A DNA stretch of 64,000 nt from Lachnospiraceae bacterium. Lineage in GTDB: Bacteria; Bacillota; Clostridia; Lachnospirales; Lachnospiraceae. This document shows positions 43,957-53,600 of the stretch, piece by piece. The number at the start of each line of letters is the position of its first letter. Position 1 is the first letter of the stretch. The stretch is from the NCBI GenBank assembly GCA_017620255.1, contig JAFZQU010000010.1:107219-171218 (forward strand), written 5' to 3'. The position numbers were made by a program, and so were the translations under genes. Below the pieces are notes generated by a model, which saw nothing but the letters and a program-made list of their open reading frames with translations, ran no database searches and was not told the DNA's origin.

Positions 43957-45947
43957 AGAAGATCATCGTTTTTTCGGGAACGACAGAAGGAAAACAGTTT
44001 TCAAACCTGCTTGCGGAAGCAAAAGTCATACATACGGTCTGTGTAGCGACGCAGTACGGAAGCGATGTCATGGAAGAGAACGCTTTTGTAAAGATCCGCG
44101 TGGGCCGGATGGATGCATCGGAAATGGAAGATTTTTTCAGGGAAGAAAAACTGGGCGCCGGGGATTTTGTCGTAGACGGGACACATCCGTATGCCGGGGA
44201 GGCTACGGAAAACATCAAAAAGGCATGTGCTTCAACCGGTGTCAAACGGATCCGTATCGTACGGGATCTAAATCATGAGCATGTAGACGGGATCGCTTTT
44301 TATGATTCCATGAGTGAATGTGCGCAGGCCGTAAGCGGGACGCAGGGGAACATTTTGCTCACCACCGGGAGCAGCGATCTTGCCGCTTACTGCAAAACGG
44401 TCACAGATCCTGTCAGGGCGCGTACCTATGTCAGAATCCTGCCGGCGGAAGACAGCCTTGCATCCTGCAGGGAATACGGTATCAAAAACATCATCGCGAT
44501 GCAGGGACCTTTTTCCTATGAATTGAACCGTGCCCTGATGCAGCAGTATGACATCCGGCAGATGATCACAAAAGAGAGCGGGCTATCGGGCGGTTATGAC
44601 GAAAAGATCCGTGCGGCAACAGATCTTGGCATCACCTGCCATGTGCTGAAATGCCCCGGGCAGGAAACGGGGATGTGTGTACGGGAAGCGTTTGAGGCTG
44701 TGACCGGCAGGGAATGTCAGGACAGGGATCAGCGCATCATACGGATCGCCGGTTTGGGACCCGGTGGTATGGACTTTGTCACGGAGTCCGTAAAAGCCGC
44801 GATCGCGGATGCCGATGCCGTGTTTGGCGCAAATAGGCTGATCGAAAACATATATGCAAAAAGAAAGTATGCGATGTATAAACCGGAAGAGATCATTTCC
44901 GTATTGGAGCAGGACAGTACTCTCAGGAAGATCACCATCCTTTTCAGCGGGGACTGCGGTTTTTTCAGCGGCGCAAAGACAGTGCTTACGGCACTGAAGA
45001 AGTGGGACGGTGATGCACAGATCCGTGTATTGCCGGGTGTTTCTTCCGTTGCGTATTTTGCGGCACTATGTCATGAGAGCTATGAAGATGCAACGGTCTT
45101 AAGCCTCCATGGCAGGAACAGTCGTGAAAACAGGTACCGGCTGGCCGGGACCATACGGTATTCCAGAAAGACTTTTGTATTGTTGTCAAACGATACGGAG
45201 GTGCGTGAGATCGCTCAAGATCTGTGCACTGCCGGCCTGTGCTGCCGGATCATCGTCGGCTGCGATCTTTCCACGGGATCGGAAAAGATCGTGGATTTAT
45301 CGCCTGATGAGGCGAAAGATTTCAGGACGGAGGGGATATTGATCGCGCTGATCCTGAATGAACAGGCAGAGAGACGACCGTTATTTCCGTTCTTTCGCGA
45401 TACGGATTTCCTGCGGGAAGAGGTTCCGATGACCAAAGAAAGTATCCGTCATGAAAGCATTCTGAGGCTGAAACTGAAGGAAGGGGATGTGGTGTACGAT
45501 ATCGGCGGCGGAACCGGTTCGATCGCCATAGAAACAGCGGGTGTACATCCTTCCCTAAAAGTCTATTCCTTTGAAAAAGATGAAAAAGCCTGTGTACTGA
45601 TCGAAAAAAACAGGCAAAGATGCGGTGTTCATAACATGACTGTCATACAGGGAACGGCTCCGGAAGCATTTGCGGATACGGAAGATCCGGACTGCGTGTT
45701 TATCGGCGGAAGCAGCGGCAGGCTGAAAGATATCTTTTCCGCCCTGACTGCGCGCAGGCAAAACATTCGCTATGTGATCAATGCGGTCAGTCTGGAAACG
45801 ATCGATGAAGCAAGGACGATCGTGGATGCGTATGATACGAAAGACATGCAGATCCTGCAATTATCCAGCAGCGAGGTTAAAAACATCGGAAGGCATCATA
45901 TGATGCAGGCGATCAATCCGGTGATGATCTTTTCTTTTACGATCTGA
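43953..45947 (+). CDS. cbiJET: Triple fusion CbiJ-CbiE-CbiT (precorrin-6A reductase, C5- and C15-methyltransferase/decarboxylase)
   Basis: A 664-residue protein of three consecutive pathway enzymes. Residues 1-255 are the CbiJ/CobK reductase (VFSGTTEGKQFSNLL, VVDGTHPYAGEATENIKKA, MQGPFSYELN). Residues about 261-470 are CbiE (IAGLGPGGMDFVTE, GANRLIENI, LFSGDCGFFSGAK, LPGVSSVAYFAA). Residues about 490-664 are CbiT, a Rossmann methyltransferase (VVYDIGGGTGSIAIETA, CVFIGGSSGRLKDIF). CbiE-CbiT fusions (CobL) are common; the added reductase is less so. Channelling of cobalt-precorrin-6A to -8 is a fair inference. Confidence 0.9.
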   Translation: MKKIIVFSGTTEGKQFSNLLAEAKVIHTVCVATQYGSDVMEENAFVKIRVGRMDASEMEDFFREEKLGAGDFVVDGTHPYAGEATENIKKACASTGVKRIRIVRDLNHEHVDGIAFYDSMSECAQAVSGTQGNILLTTGSSDLAAYCKTVTDPVRARTYVRILPAEDSLASCREYGIKNIIAMQGPFSYELNRALMQQYDIRQMITKESGLSGGYDEKIRAATDLGITCHVLKCPGQETGMCVREAFEAVTGRECQDRDQRIIRIAGLGPGGMDFVTESVKAAIADADAVFGANRLIENIYAKRKYAMYKPEEIISVLEQDSTLRKITILFSGDCGFFSGAKTVLTALKKWDGDAQIRVLPGVSSVAYFAALCHESYEDATVLSLHGRNSRENRYRLAGTIRYSRKTFVLLSNDTEVREIAQDLCTAGLCCRIIVGCDLSTGSEKIVDLSPDEAKDFRTEGILIALILNEQAERRPLFPFFRDTDFLREEVPMTKESIRHESILRLKLKEGDVVYDIGGGTGSIAIETAGVHPSLKVYSFEKDEKACVLIEKNRQRCGVHNMTVIQGTAPEAFADTEDPDCVFIGGSSGRLKDIFSALTARRQNIRYVINAVSLETIDEARTIVDAYDTKDMQILQLSSSEVKNIGRHHMMQAINPVMIFSFTI

Positions 45948-45957
45948 CGGGGAAGAA

Positions 45958-47394
45958 ATGAAAGAACAATGCGTGAACATAAAACAAATGCCGCGCGTGA
46001 TGATCGCGGCCATGGGAAGTCACAGCGGCAAAACGGTCGTGACCATGGGGCTTCTTCAGCATCTCTTGGATAAACAGATCGGTGTCTGCGCCTTTAAATG
46101 CGGCCCGGATTATATCGATCCCATGTTTCACAGGATGATCCCGGGAGTGGAAAGCAGAAATCTGGACACTTTTTTTTCCGGGGCGGATGAGATCACGGAT
46201 ATCCTGTCTCATACGAAAGCAGACTATGCCGTCATCGAAGGTGTTATGGGTATTTATGACGGGATCCATGTTTCGTCCTTAAAAGGCTCCTGCTATGAGA
46301 TCGCATCCATAACGAAGACACCCATCTTTCTTCTGGCAGATGCGAAGGGATGCGGCCGGACGATCCTTTCGCAGATCAAAGGGATCCTGGCGGATGATAA
46401 GGAGCACCTGATCGGGGGGATCCTCTTTAACAGGATGTCCGGAAACTTTTATGAAAAGATCGCACCGTACATGGAAGAAGAACTGCGTTTGGGCGGAATG
46501 TCGCATGTAAAACTCCTGGGTGCGCTGCCGCCTGATAATGAGATCACACTTGAGAGCAGGCACCTTGGTCTGGTGATGCCTGATGAGACAGAAAAGATCC
46601 GTGAAAAGATCCGGTGCTGTGCAAAACTTCTTGAAAAACACTGTGATCTCCACGAACTGAACTCCCTGATGAGAACCGCGCCGGATCTTCTTATGCGGGA
46701 GCCGGCTGCAGCGGAGAGGGAAGATACGGGTGACGTAAGGGCCGGTATGAAAAACGGCAGACCCGTTCTTGCCGTTGCAAAAGATGAGGCATTCTGTTTT
46801 TACTACCGGAACAACCTGGAACAATTGGAAAAAAGCGGCGTCACGATCCGGTACTTTTCGCCGCTGCATGACGAAGCGATCCCAACGGATGCAGCAGGAC
46901 TGCTGCTTGGCGGCGGATATCCGGAACTGCATCTTGCAGAACTTGCCGGTAATACGTCGATGATCTCATCCATCCGCAATGCGATAGAAGACGGAATGCC
47001 CTCCATCGCAGAGTGCGGCGGATTTATGTATCTGCATAAGAGCGTATGCGATCCGGACGGAAGATCGTTCTTGCTCGTGGGAGCACTTGACGGCATATGC
47101 AGATATACCGGGCACCCGGTCCGTTTCGGTTACATCGGGGTTAAATGCATGCATGATACCGCCGCATTCTCGGAAGATCTGACAGGACTTAAGGGACATG
47201 AATTCCATTACTATGACAGTACCTGTAACGGAACGGACTGCCTGGTGCGAAAACCCGTATCCGGCAGGGAATGGGACTGCATGTTCGCGGATGATACAAG
47301 ACTTTGGGGATTTCCGCATTTCTATTACGACAGGGACCGGCAGCTGACGGACGGCTTTGTAAAAGCCATGCGTGCTTATTTGGCAAAAAAATAA
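45958..47394 (+). CDS. cbiA: Cobyrinic acid a,c-diamide synthase
   Basis: A 478-residue glutamine amidotransferase, the a,c-amidation step before CbiP. The ATP domain has MGSHSGKTVVTMGLLQ and CGPDYIDPMFH; the switch region is VIEGVMGIYDGI; the amidotransferase domain has LLLGGGYPELHL, IAECGGFMYLHKS (nucleophile) and GHEFHYYDS. It is the last gene of the cobalamin operon. No clear terminator lies between it and the promoter of the next operon, which begins within a few bases of its stop. Confidence 0.93.
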   Translation: MKEQCVNIKQMPRVMIAAMGSHSGKTVVTMGLLQHLLDKQIGVCAFKCGPDYIDPMFHRMIPGVESRNLDTFFSGADEITDILSHTKADYAVIEGVMGIYDGIHVSSLKGSCYEIASITKTPIFLLADAKGCGRTILSQIKGILADDKEHLIGGILFNRMSGNFYEKIAPYMEEELRLGGMSHVKLLGALPPDNEITLESRHLGLVMPDETEKIREKIRCCAKLLEKHCDLHELNSLMRTAPDLLMREPAAAEREDTGDVRAGMKNGRPVLAVAKDEAFCFYYRNNLEQLEKSGVTIRYFSPLHDEAIPTDAAGLLLGGGYPELHLAELAGNTSMISSIRNAIEDGMPSIAECGGFMYLHKSVCDPDGRSFLLVGALDGICRYTGHPVRFGYIGVKCMHDTAAFSEDLTGLKGHEFHYYDSTCNGTDCLVRKPVSGREWDCMFADDTRLWGFPHFYYDRDRQLTDGFVKAMRAYLAKK

Positions 47395-47396
47395 GA

Positions 47397-47424
47397 TTGA
47401 CATCTCGAATATATTTGATAAAAT
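47397..47424 (+). promoter_or_regulatory. Promoter with AT-rich inverted repeat (ohrR-like operon)
   Basis: TTGACA (47397-47402), a 16-base spacer and TAAAAT (47419-47424). The inverted repeat ATATTT-GATA-AAATAT (47411-47426) overlaps the -10 box and is a plausible autoregulatory operator for the MarR-type gene downstream. Confidence 0.55.
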
Positions 47425-47456
47425 ATAATTGCACCAAACAGAAAAGAGGTGACACG

Positions 47457-47939
47457 ATGGGATATGATTACAAAGAGGCCATGAAACTGGAGAATCAGAT
47501 CTGCTTCCCGTTATATGCTGCGGCAAGGAATATCGTTAACCGGTATGCGCAGTTTTTGAAACCATTAGGGCTCACTTATACGCAGTATATCGTGTTTCTG
47601 GTACTATGGGAACAGGACGAGATCACAGTGGGAGAGATCTGCAGCAGGCTGATGCTGGATAACGGTACCATTTCCCCGCTGCTCAAAAAAATGCAGCAGG
47701 CCGGCTATATTGAAAAGAAACGGAGCAGGGAAGATGACAGGGTGGTCGTGATCGCATTGACGCAGGAAGGCAGGCAGTTGCAGCGTAAGGCCAAAGATAT
47801 CCCGCTGAAAATGATGGGCTGTGTCAGCCTTCCGGAAGAGAAGGGGCGTGAACTCTATGCGCTGCTTCATGAACTGATCGACAGAAACCAATGTGCAGTA
47901 AAAAAAGAAAAGGAGAATCGCAATGAAAACAGTTTATGA
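47457..47939 (+). CDS. ohrR: OhrR-like MarR family peroxide-sensing regulator
   Basis: A 160-residue MarR protein. The N-terminal MKLENQICFPLYAAARNIVNRY closely follows the Bacillus OhrR pattern, with the conserved redox-sensing cysteine. The winged helix contains TVGEICSRLMLDNGTISPLLKKM, and the wing is KKRSREDDRVVVIALT. OhrR represses peroxide-detoxification genes until the cysteine is oxidised; here the next gene is a glutathione peroxidase, overlapping by 17 bases. AAAGAGGTGA fixes the start at 47457; the longer frame runs back into cbiA. Confidence 0.85.
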   Translation: MGYDYKEAMKLENQICFPLYAAARNIVNRYAQFLKPLGLTYTQYIVFLVLWEQDEITVGEICSRLMLDNGTISPLLKKMQQAGYIEKKRSREDDRVVVIALTQEGRQLQRKAKDIPLKMMGCVSLPEEKGRELYALLHELIDRNQCAVKKEKENRNENSL

Positions 47940-48477
47940 TTTTACGGTGAAAAACAAAGCAGGAGAGGAGATATCGCTGAAGACGTATGAGGGTAAAGTT
48001 TTGCTGATCGTGAATACCGCCACGGGATGCGGATTCACACCTCACTATGAACCTCTCGAGGAAATGTATAAGGAAATGAAGGAGCAGGGATTTGAGATCC
48101 TTGATTTTCCCTGCAACCAGTTTGCAAACCAGGCACCGGGATCGGATGAGGAGATCCAGACATTCTGCACGATGAAATACGGTACGGATTTTCCGAGATT
48201 TGCCAAGATCGACGTGAACGGGGAGACGGCAGATCCGCTGTTTGTCTTCCTTTCAGAGCAGAAACCGTTTGAAGGTTTCGGAAAGGGACTTAAAGTTGCC
48301 GCACTTAAGAAGTTTGCAGACATGAACAATAAAACCTACGGGGACAAGGCCTATATCGGATGGAATTTCACAAAATTCCTGATCGACCGGAAAGGAAACG
48401 TGATCGCCCGTTTTGAGCCGACCGTAGATATGAAAGAGGTAAAAAAGGCTGTTGCGGCAGCTTTGGAGGAATCATAA
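47923..48477 (+). CDS. gpx: Glutathione/thiol peroxidase
   Basis: A 184-residue peroxidase with an active-site cysteine (NTATGCGFTPHYEPL) rather than selenocysteine, plus the conserved glutamine and tryptophan regions FPCNQFANQ and GWNFTKFLIDRKG. Clostridial members usually use thioredoxin. It reduces organic or hydrogen peroxides in the cytoplasm. It sits directly after an OhrR-like regulator. AAGGAG precedes the ATG. Confidence 0.92.
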   Translation: MKTVYDFTVKNKAGEEISLKTYEGKVLLIVNTATGCGFTPHYEPLEEMYKEMKEQGFEILDFPCNQFANQAPGSDEEIQTFCTMKYGTDFPRFAKIDVNGETADPLFVFLSEQKPFEGFGKGLKVAALKKFADMNNKTYGDKAYIGWNFTKFLIDRKGNVIARFEPTVDMKEVKKAVAAALEES

Positions 48478-48891
48478 ATGGGAACATTGAATGAAGCAAG
48501 GGAGATGTTTGCAAAAGACCGCTTCGCAACGGTGGCGACGGGAGCAGTCATCGATGAGATCGGGGAAGATCATGCAAAGTGCAGCCTGACACTTACGGAG
48601 GATCACAGAAACGCATACGGAAACGTGATGGGTGGTGCGATCTACACACTGGCTGATTTTGCCTTCGCAGTTGCATCCAATTTCGATAAGGATGTGGCTA
48701 CGGTATCTGTTGTGGGACAGGCGAGCTTTATGGCAGCGACCAAAGGAAACAAACTGTTTGCAACGGCAGATCTCATCAAGGACGGACGCAGAAACTGTTT
48801 TTATTCGGTAACGGTCACGGATGATCTCTCAAAGACCATCGCAGTCGTGACATTCAACGGAACCCATATCGCAAAGGAGAAGGAAGCATGA
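48478..48891 (+). CDS. PaaI-type hotdog-fold thioesterase
   Basis: A 137-residue hotdog protein starting on the base after the gpx stop. The family core is NAYGNVMGGAIYTLADFAFAVAS with the catalytic acidic residue, followed by VGQASFMAATKGNKLFATADLIKDG. Such enzymes hydrolyse acyl-CoA thioesters, often phenylacetyl-CoA or aryl-CoA; substrate unknown. It overlaps the next gene by four bases. Confidence 0.85.
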   Translation: MGTLNEAREMFAKDRFATVATGAVIDEIGEDHAKCSLTLTEDHRNAYGNVMGGAIYTLADFAFAVASNFDKDVATVSVVGQASFMAATKGNKLFATADLIKDGRRNCFYSVTVTDDLSKTIAVVTFNGTHIAKEKEA

Positions 48892-49526
48892 TCGAAAATC
48901 TGGAAGTCTTCACACAAAACAGTATTCTTGTAAGGAACGGGGAGCAGAAGATCTACATCGATCCTTTTAAGATGAACGCGACACCAAAGGATGCGGATTA
49001 CATCCTGATCACACATGATCACTATGACCATTTTTCGCCGGAGGATATCAGGAAGGTCGCAGGCGGTGCCACGATCATGATCGTACCGGAAAAGATGGCA
49101 AAAAAAGCGGAAGAAGTATCCGATGCAGTGCGGGAGATCAGGACGGTGCAGCCCGGAGATACGCTTTCCTGCGAAGGGTTCACCCTGGAGGCTGTGCCCG
49201 CTTATAATGTACTGAAACCGTTCCATCCGAAGCATGACCGCTGGGTGGGGTATCTTATAACGGTTGGCGGAGAGAAGATCTATATCGCCGGCGATACCGA
49301 TGCGACGGATGAGGCAAAATCGGTTTGCTGTGACATCGCACTTCTGCCGATCGGAGGTACTTATACCATGGATGCAAAAAGTGCCGCAAAACTTGCCAAT
49401 ACGATCAAGCCGAAGATCGTTGTGCCGGTTCACTACGGCGGGATCGTCGGAGAACCGGGGGATGGGGAGACGTTTGCTTCGCTGGTCGACCCGTCTGTCA
49501 AAGTGGAATTCAAGATCGCATTTTAG
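48888..49526 (+). CDS. UlaG-like metallo-beta-lactamase-fold hydrolase
   Basis: A 212-residue metallo-hydrolase. Metal ligands are seen in LITHDHYDHFSPED (the HxHxDH motif), IAGDTDATDEA and VPVHYGGIVG. The short form resembles the UlaG/YtnP-like group. No substrate can be assigned. It is co-transcribed with the thioesterase (ATGA overlap) and 21 bases from the aldolase gene. Confidence 0.85.
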   Translation: MIENLEVFTQNSILVRNGEQKIYIDPFKMNATPKDADYILITHDHYDHFSPEDIRKVAGGATIMIVPEKMAKKAEEVSDAVREIRTVQPGDTLSCEGFTLEAVPAYNVLKPFHPKHDRWVGYLITVGGEKIYIAGDTDATDEAKSVCCDIALLPIGGTYTMDAKSAAKLANTIKPKIVVPVHYGGIVGEPGDGETFASLVDPSVKVEFKIAF

Positions 49527-49547
49527 CAGGATGGGAGAGACCGGCAG

Positions 49548-50582
49548 ATGGAACAGAAACTGGCATTTGCAAGTGATTATATGAAAGGTGCGCATCCGCG
49601 CATCATACAGAGGTTCACCGAAACCAACATGGATGCAACACCCGGATACGGAACGGATGAGATAACGGAAGCGGCAAGGAACAGGATCAGGAAAGCCTGC
49701 CGTCTGGAAACTGCCTGTGTGGAATTTCTGATGGGCGGAACGCAGACCAATGCCGTTATGATCGATGCATTCTTAAGGCCCTATCAGGGCGTGATCGCTG
49801 CTGACAGCGGCCATATCAGCCTGCACGAAGCAGGTGCCATCGAAGCGGGCGGACATAAGGTGCTGACACTGCCGCATGAACAGGGAAAGATCACGGCCGA
49901 AACCCTGCAGGCTTATCTTGAGATCTTTTATCTGGATGAAAATCATACGCATATGGTGATGCCCGGCCTGGTATACATTTCCCAGCCGACGGAATACGGT
50001 ACGCTGTATTCCCTTTCGGAACTCACAGCGGTAAGGGAAGTGTGCGATTCCTTCAACATCCCGCTGTATGTTGATGGCGCAAGGCTTGCCTACGCGCTGG
50101 CAACGGAAGGAAACGATGTCACGCTTCCTGCACTTGCCGGACTCTGTGATGCTTTTTATATCGGTGGCACAAAATGCGGCGCCCTGTTTGGGGAAGCTGT
50201 CGTGATACCGGATCCGGACAGGTTTCCGCATCTGTTCACGCTGATCAAGCAGCACGGTGCCCTGCTTGCAAAGGGGCGTATGCTGGGCCTGCAGTTTGAT
50301 GAACTGTTTACAAATGATCTGTATACGGAGATCGGGCGGCATGCCGTGAAGGCGGCTGACCGTATCAGGACGGCCATGGCGGAGAAAGGATACTGGCTGT
50401 GCATTGATTCTCCGACCAACCAGATCTTTCCCGTTCTGGAAAACGGAAGGCTGAAAGAGTTCGGTGAACGGGTTGCTTACAGTTTCTGGGAAAAGGCCGG
50501 GGATACACATACCGTGATCCGGCTTGCGACTGACTGGGGAACGACGGAAGAAGAGGTCGATGCACTGATCGCTCTTCTGTAA
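49548..50582 (+). CDS. Low-specificity L-threonine aldolase family enzyme
   Basis: A 344-residue PLP enzyme of the threonine-aldolase/beta-eliminating lyase group. Landmarks: ASDYMKGAHPRIIQRFTETN, MGGTQTNAVMIDAFLRPYQG, LHEAGAIEAGGHKV, PLYVDGARLAYALA and the PLP-lysine FYIGGTKCGALFGE. It would split threonine or related beta-hydroxy amino acids to glycine and an aldehyde. The last gene of the operon; a small hairpin follows. Confidence 0.87.
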   Translation: MEQKLAFASDYMKGAHPRIIQRFTETNMDATPGYGTDEITEAARNRIRKACRLETACVEFLMGGTQTNAVMIDAFLRPYQGVIAADSGHISLHEAGAIEAGGHKVLTLPHEQGKITAETLQAYLEIFYLDENHTHMVMPGLVYISQPTEYGTLYSLSELTAVREVCDSFNIPLYVDGARLAYALATEGNDVTLPALAGLCDAFYIGGTKCGALFGEAVVIPDPDRFPHLFTLIKQHGALLAKGRMLGLQFDELFTNDLYTEIGRHAVKAADRIRTAMAEKGYWLCIDSPTNQIFPVLENGRLKEFGERVAYSFWEKAGDTHTVIRLATDWGTTEEEVDALIALL

Positions 50583-50587
50583 AGGAT

Positions 50588-50612
50588 AAAACAGTTACGG
50601 CTTTACTGTTTT
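50588..50612 (+). terminator. Hairpin after the threonine aldolase gene
   Basis: AAAACAGT (50588-50595), a nine-base loop, ACTGTTTT (50605-50612), then CC. Stem of eight pairs with Ts inside the stem; a moderate terminator that separates the operon from the flagellin. Confidence 0.6.
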
Positions 50613-50635
50613 CCGAAAATCTGTATAATTTTTAT

Positions 50636-50662
50636 TAAGAAATAAATATTAGTTTCCGATAA
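50636..50662 (+). promoter_or_regulatory. Sigma-28 (flagellar) promoter for the giant flagellin
   Basis: TAAG (50636-50639), exactly 15 bases, then TCCGATAA (50655-50662), against the flagellar consensus TAAA-N15-GCCGATAA: two mismatches in twelve positions with ideal spacing. It lies 22 bases before the start codon. Confidence 0.8.
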
Positions 50663-50684
50663 TAATACCGGAAAGGTATACAAT

Positions 50685-53600
50685 ATGGTCATAATTGCGC
50701 ATGATCTGCCTGCCATGAATATCCAGAGGCAGTTTGGGGTCAGCACAAAAAAAGATAAGAAGATCAGCGAACGCCTGTCCTCCGGGTATAAGATCAATCG
50801 TGCGGCAGATGACGCCGCGGGACTGACGATCTCGGAGAAAATGCGGCAGCAGATCCGCGGACTCAACCAGGGCACGGAAAATGCCCAGGATGGTATTTCG
50901 TGGGTTCAGATCGGCGACGGCGCCCTTGATGAAGTGCATGATATGCTGCACAGGATGACGGAACTGACCGTACAGGCGCTCAGCGATACCTATACCGATG
51001 CCGACCGTGCAGCCATGGAGGCTGAATTCGACGCACTTCAATCTCAGATCGACAATATTTCCAAAAACACAAAATTCAATACGCTGGACATCTTTTCGGA
51101 ACATGAGCCCACTTACTATCAGGTGGAAGGAAATATCAGATGGCCGCAGGATGCGATGCATAACGTGTATTCCCCTGAGAATACGCTTGTCGTTACCTAC
51201 CGGGAAAAACAGGACGATCCGCCTGTCAGTGTTACCTTAACGGTTCCGGAAGGAAGCTATACCACACAGGAACTGGCGGATGAACTGGATGATGCCATTG
51301 CGGGATCCCCGCTTGCCGTCAAGCCGAAACTCAACCTGGAGTATACGGAACAGGGATGCTTTAACGCGAACCTGGAGGGTGGCGTCAGGATCGAATCCTT
51401 ATCGGGCGGGCTTTCCTCCCTGCTCAATAAGACATATAGCGGAGGTTCTGCCGGTTCCCTGATCGGCACCACGGTCTTTTTGTCTGAGAGTGACCGCCTT
51501 ACGATCGCAGCCGGAAAAAATGATAACATGAGTTTTGTGATCGAAGACTTTTCCGGCGGCACGACCACCAAAACCCTTACGCTGGCACCCGGTAAATATA
51601 CACGCAATGAACTCATCGGACTTTTGAACGATGCGCTATCCGATACGGATGTACGTGCAACAAAATACGGAACGGGCATCATGCTTTCAGGTGACGACTG
51701 TATCATTTCCCAGTTCAAAGGCAATATGTTCCAGATTGACGGATATCAGTACACTTCCGTATTCTATGACAATGTGTATAAAGGGGAGGTCAGTCTGACG
51801 GCCGGAACATTTACGGGCGGTACGGTTCTGCCCGCAAGTTCTTATAACAACGGCCGCGATGTGGAACACGGCTCTTTTGAGATCGTAAGCGGTGTGAACG
51901 ATACACTGACATTTCAGCCGAACGGAGCGGAAGAACCCACTACGATCACGATCTCTGCCGGACGTTATCAGATCGGCGATATGGTCAGCAAACTGAACAC
52001 CCTGTTTTCGCAGAACGGTCTTGCGCTGACCGCTTCTTCGTATAAGTCTTCTGACGGGTATTTTTCCGGGCTCAAGATCACTTCGAAAGTGAACGGGGCG
52101 ACAAGTGATGTCGGACTGTCCGCTTCTTCCACGGCATATAACACCCTGTTTGTCAATCGTACTTATAATGTGTACGGTGCACAGGCATCGGTCACAAACG
52201 AAAGCACACAGAACAAGAATCCATATGTACTCGCATCAAAACAATTTAAAAATACATCCTATGACAATGTACCTTTGCGGATAGAGAGCGGTGTGAACGA
52301 TAAATTTGCCCTGCAGATCGACGGCAATACCTATCAGGTCACGATCCCTTCCGTTACATACTATAATGCCGATGCGGTCTATGCGGCAGTGAACAATGCG
52401 GTCAGAGATGCAGACCTCGGCCCGTACAGCGGGAAGATCGATGTGACCATGGATTCTTACGGAAGGATCCGTCTGACGGGCAACGCTTCCGCACAGATCG
52501 TGAATCTGAATGCCGTTGCGGTTTCGGGAAATAAAGGATATGCGGATCTGTTTACCACATCCTATAAGAATACGGAGAATTCGGCTCACGGCACGACCGT
52601 CACACTGGACCGCACGTTTCCGGATCCGACCACGATCACGGAAAGCGAGAAAAATATCCTGATCGAATCCATGGACGGTAAGGCAAGTTATACACTTACA
52701 CTGCCGACCGGAGACAATGTGAGCCACCAGGCGATCATCAACAGGATCGAATCCACGAGCGGAGAAACAAAATATACGGACATCACATTTTCTACCGTGA
52801 GTGCCAGCGGGCGGGATAACAATTTCAATGCAAGCGGTTCGGGGCAGACGTCGGTAACGGACCATAACTATCAGGGCCAGGGGGTGACCGAGACCACCGG
52901 CATCGAAGGACAGGCGGGAAGCATTGTTACCAGAAACGATCCCGCGACCGTAACGATACCGCTGAAGAGCAGTTTCACACCGGGAGTGGGGAGCGATCAG
53001 ATCCGGTTGACGCTGAACGGTCACACGGAAGTATTCCAGTTTGACCATATCACCTATACACCGGCTACTTTTGCGCAGGCACTGCAGCAGAAGATCAATG
53101 CAGTATACGGTTCTTCTTACGGAGGCGCGGAGGTGAAAGCTTCCGGCAACAATATCATACTGACTTCCCGGCTGAAAAATGCCTCCAATGAAGAGATGCC
53201 GGCAGAGAATACGAGCATAACCTGTTCCACGACGGACAGCAGCCTGCTTCGGGAACTGAACACCACGAGAACACCGGCTTCCTTTACGACATCCGCGAGT
53301 TATCTGATCCCGGCTTCGGGCATCCGTGTGGAGAGCGGAGATACATTTGAGTTCTATTTGAACGACGAAAAAAAGACGGTCGTTTTACCGGAAATGAACA
53401 ATGTGAGCGGTGCAACGTTTGCCCAGAAACTGGATCAATGCCTTGCAGCGCAAAATATACCGGTCAGGGCCTCCTCCGTATCAAGAAGCGGCAAATACCA
53501 GTTGAAACTGACTACAACAGATGCAGGATCCGGCATTAAGCTCTCTTACAATTCCAAAACAGGCGGAAGCGTTTCGGAAGCCCTGTACGGAGACCTGACC

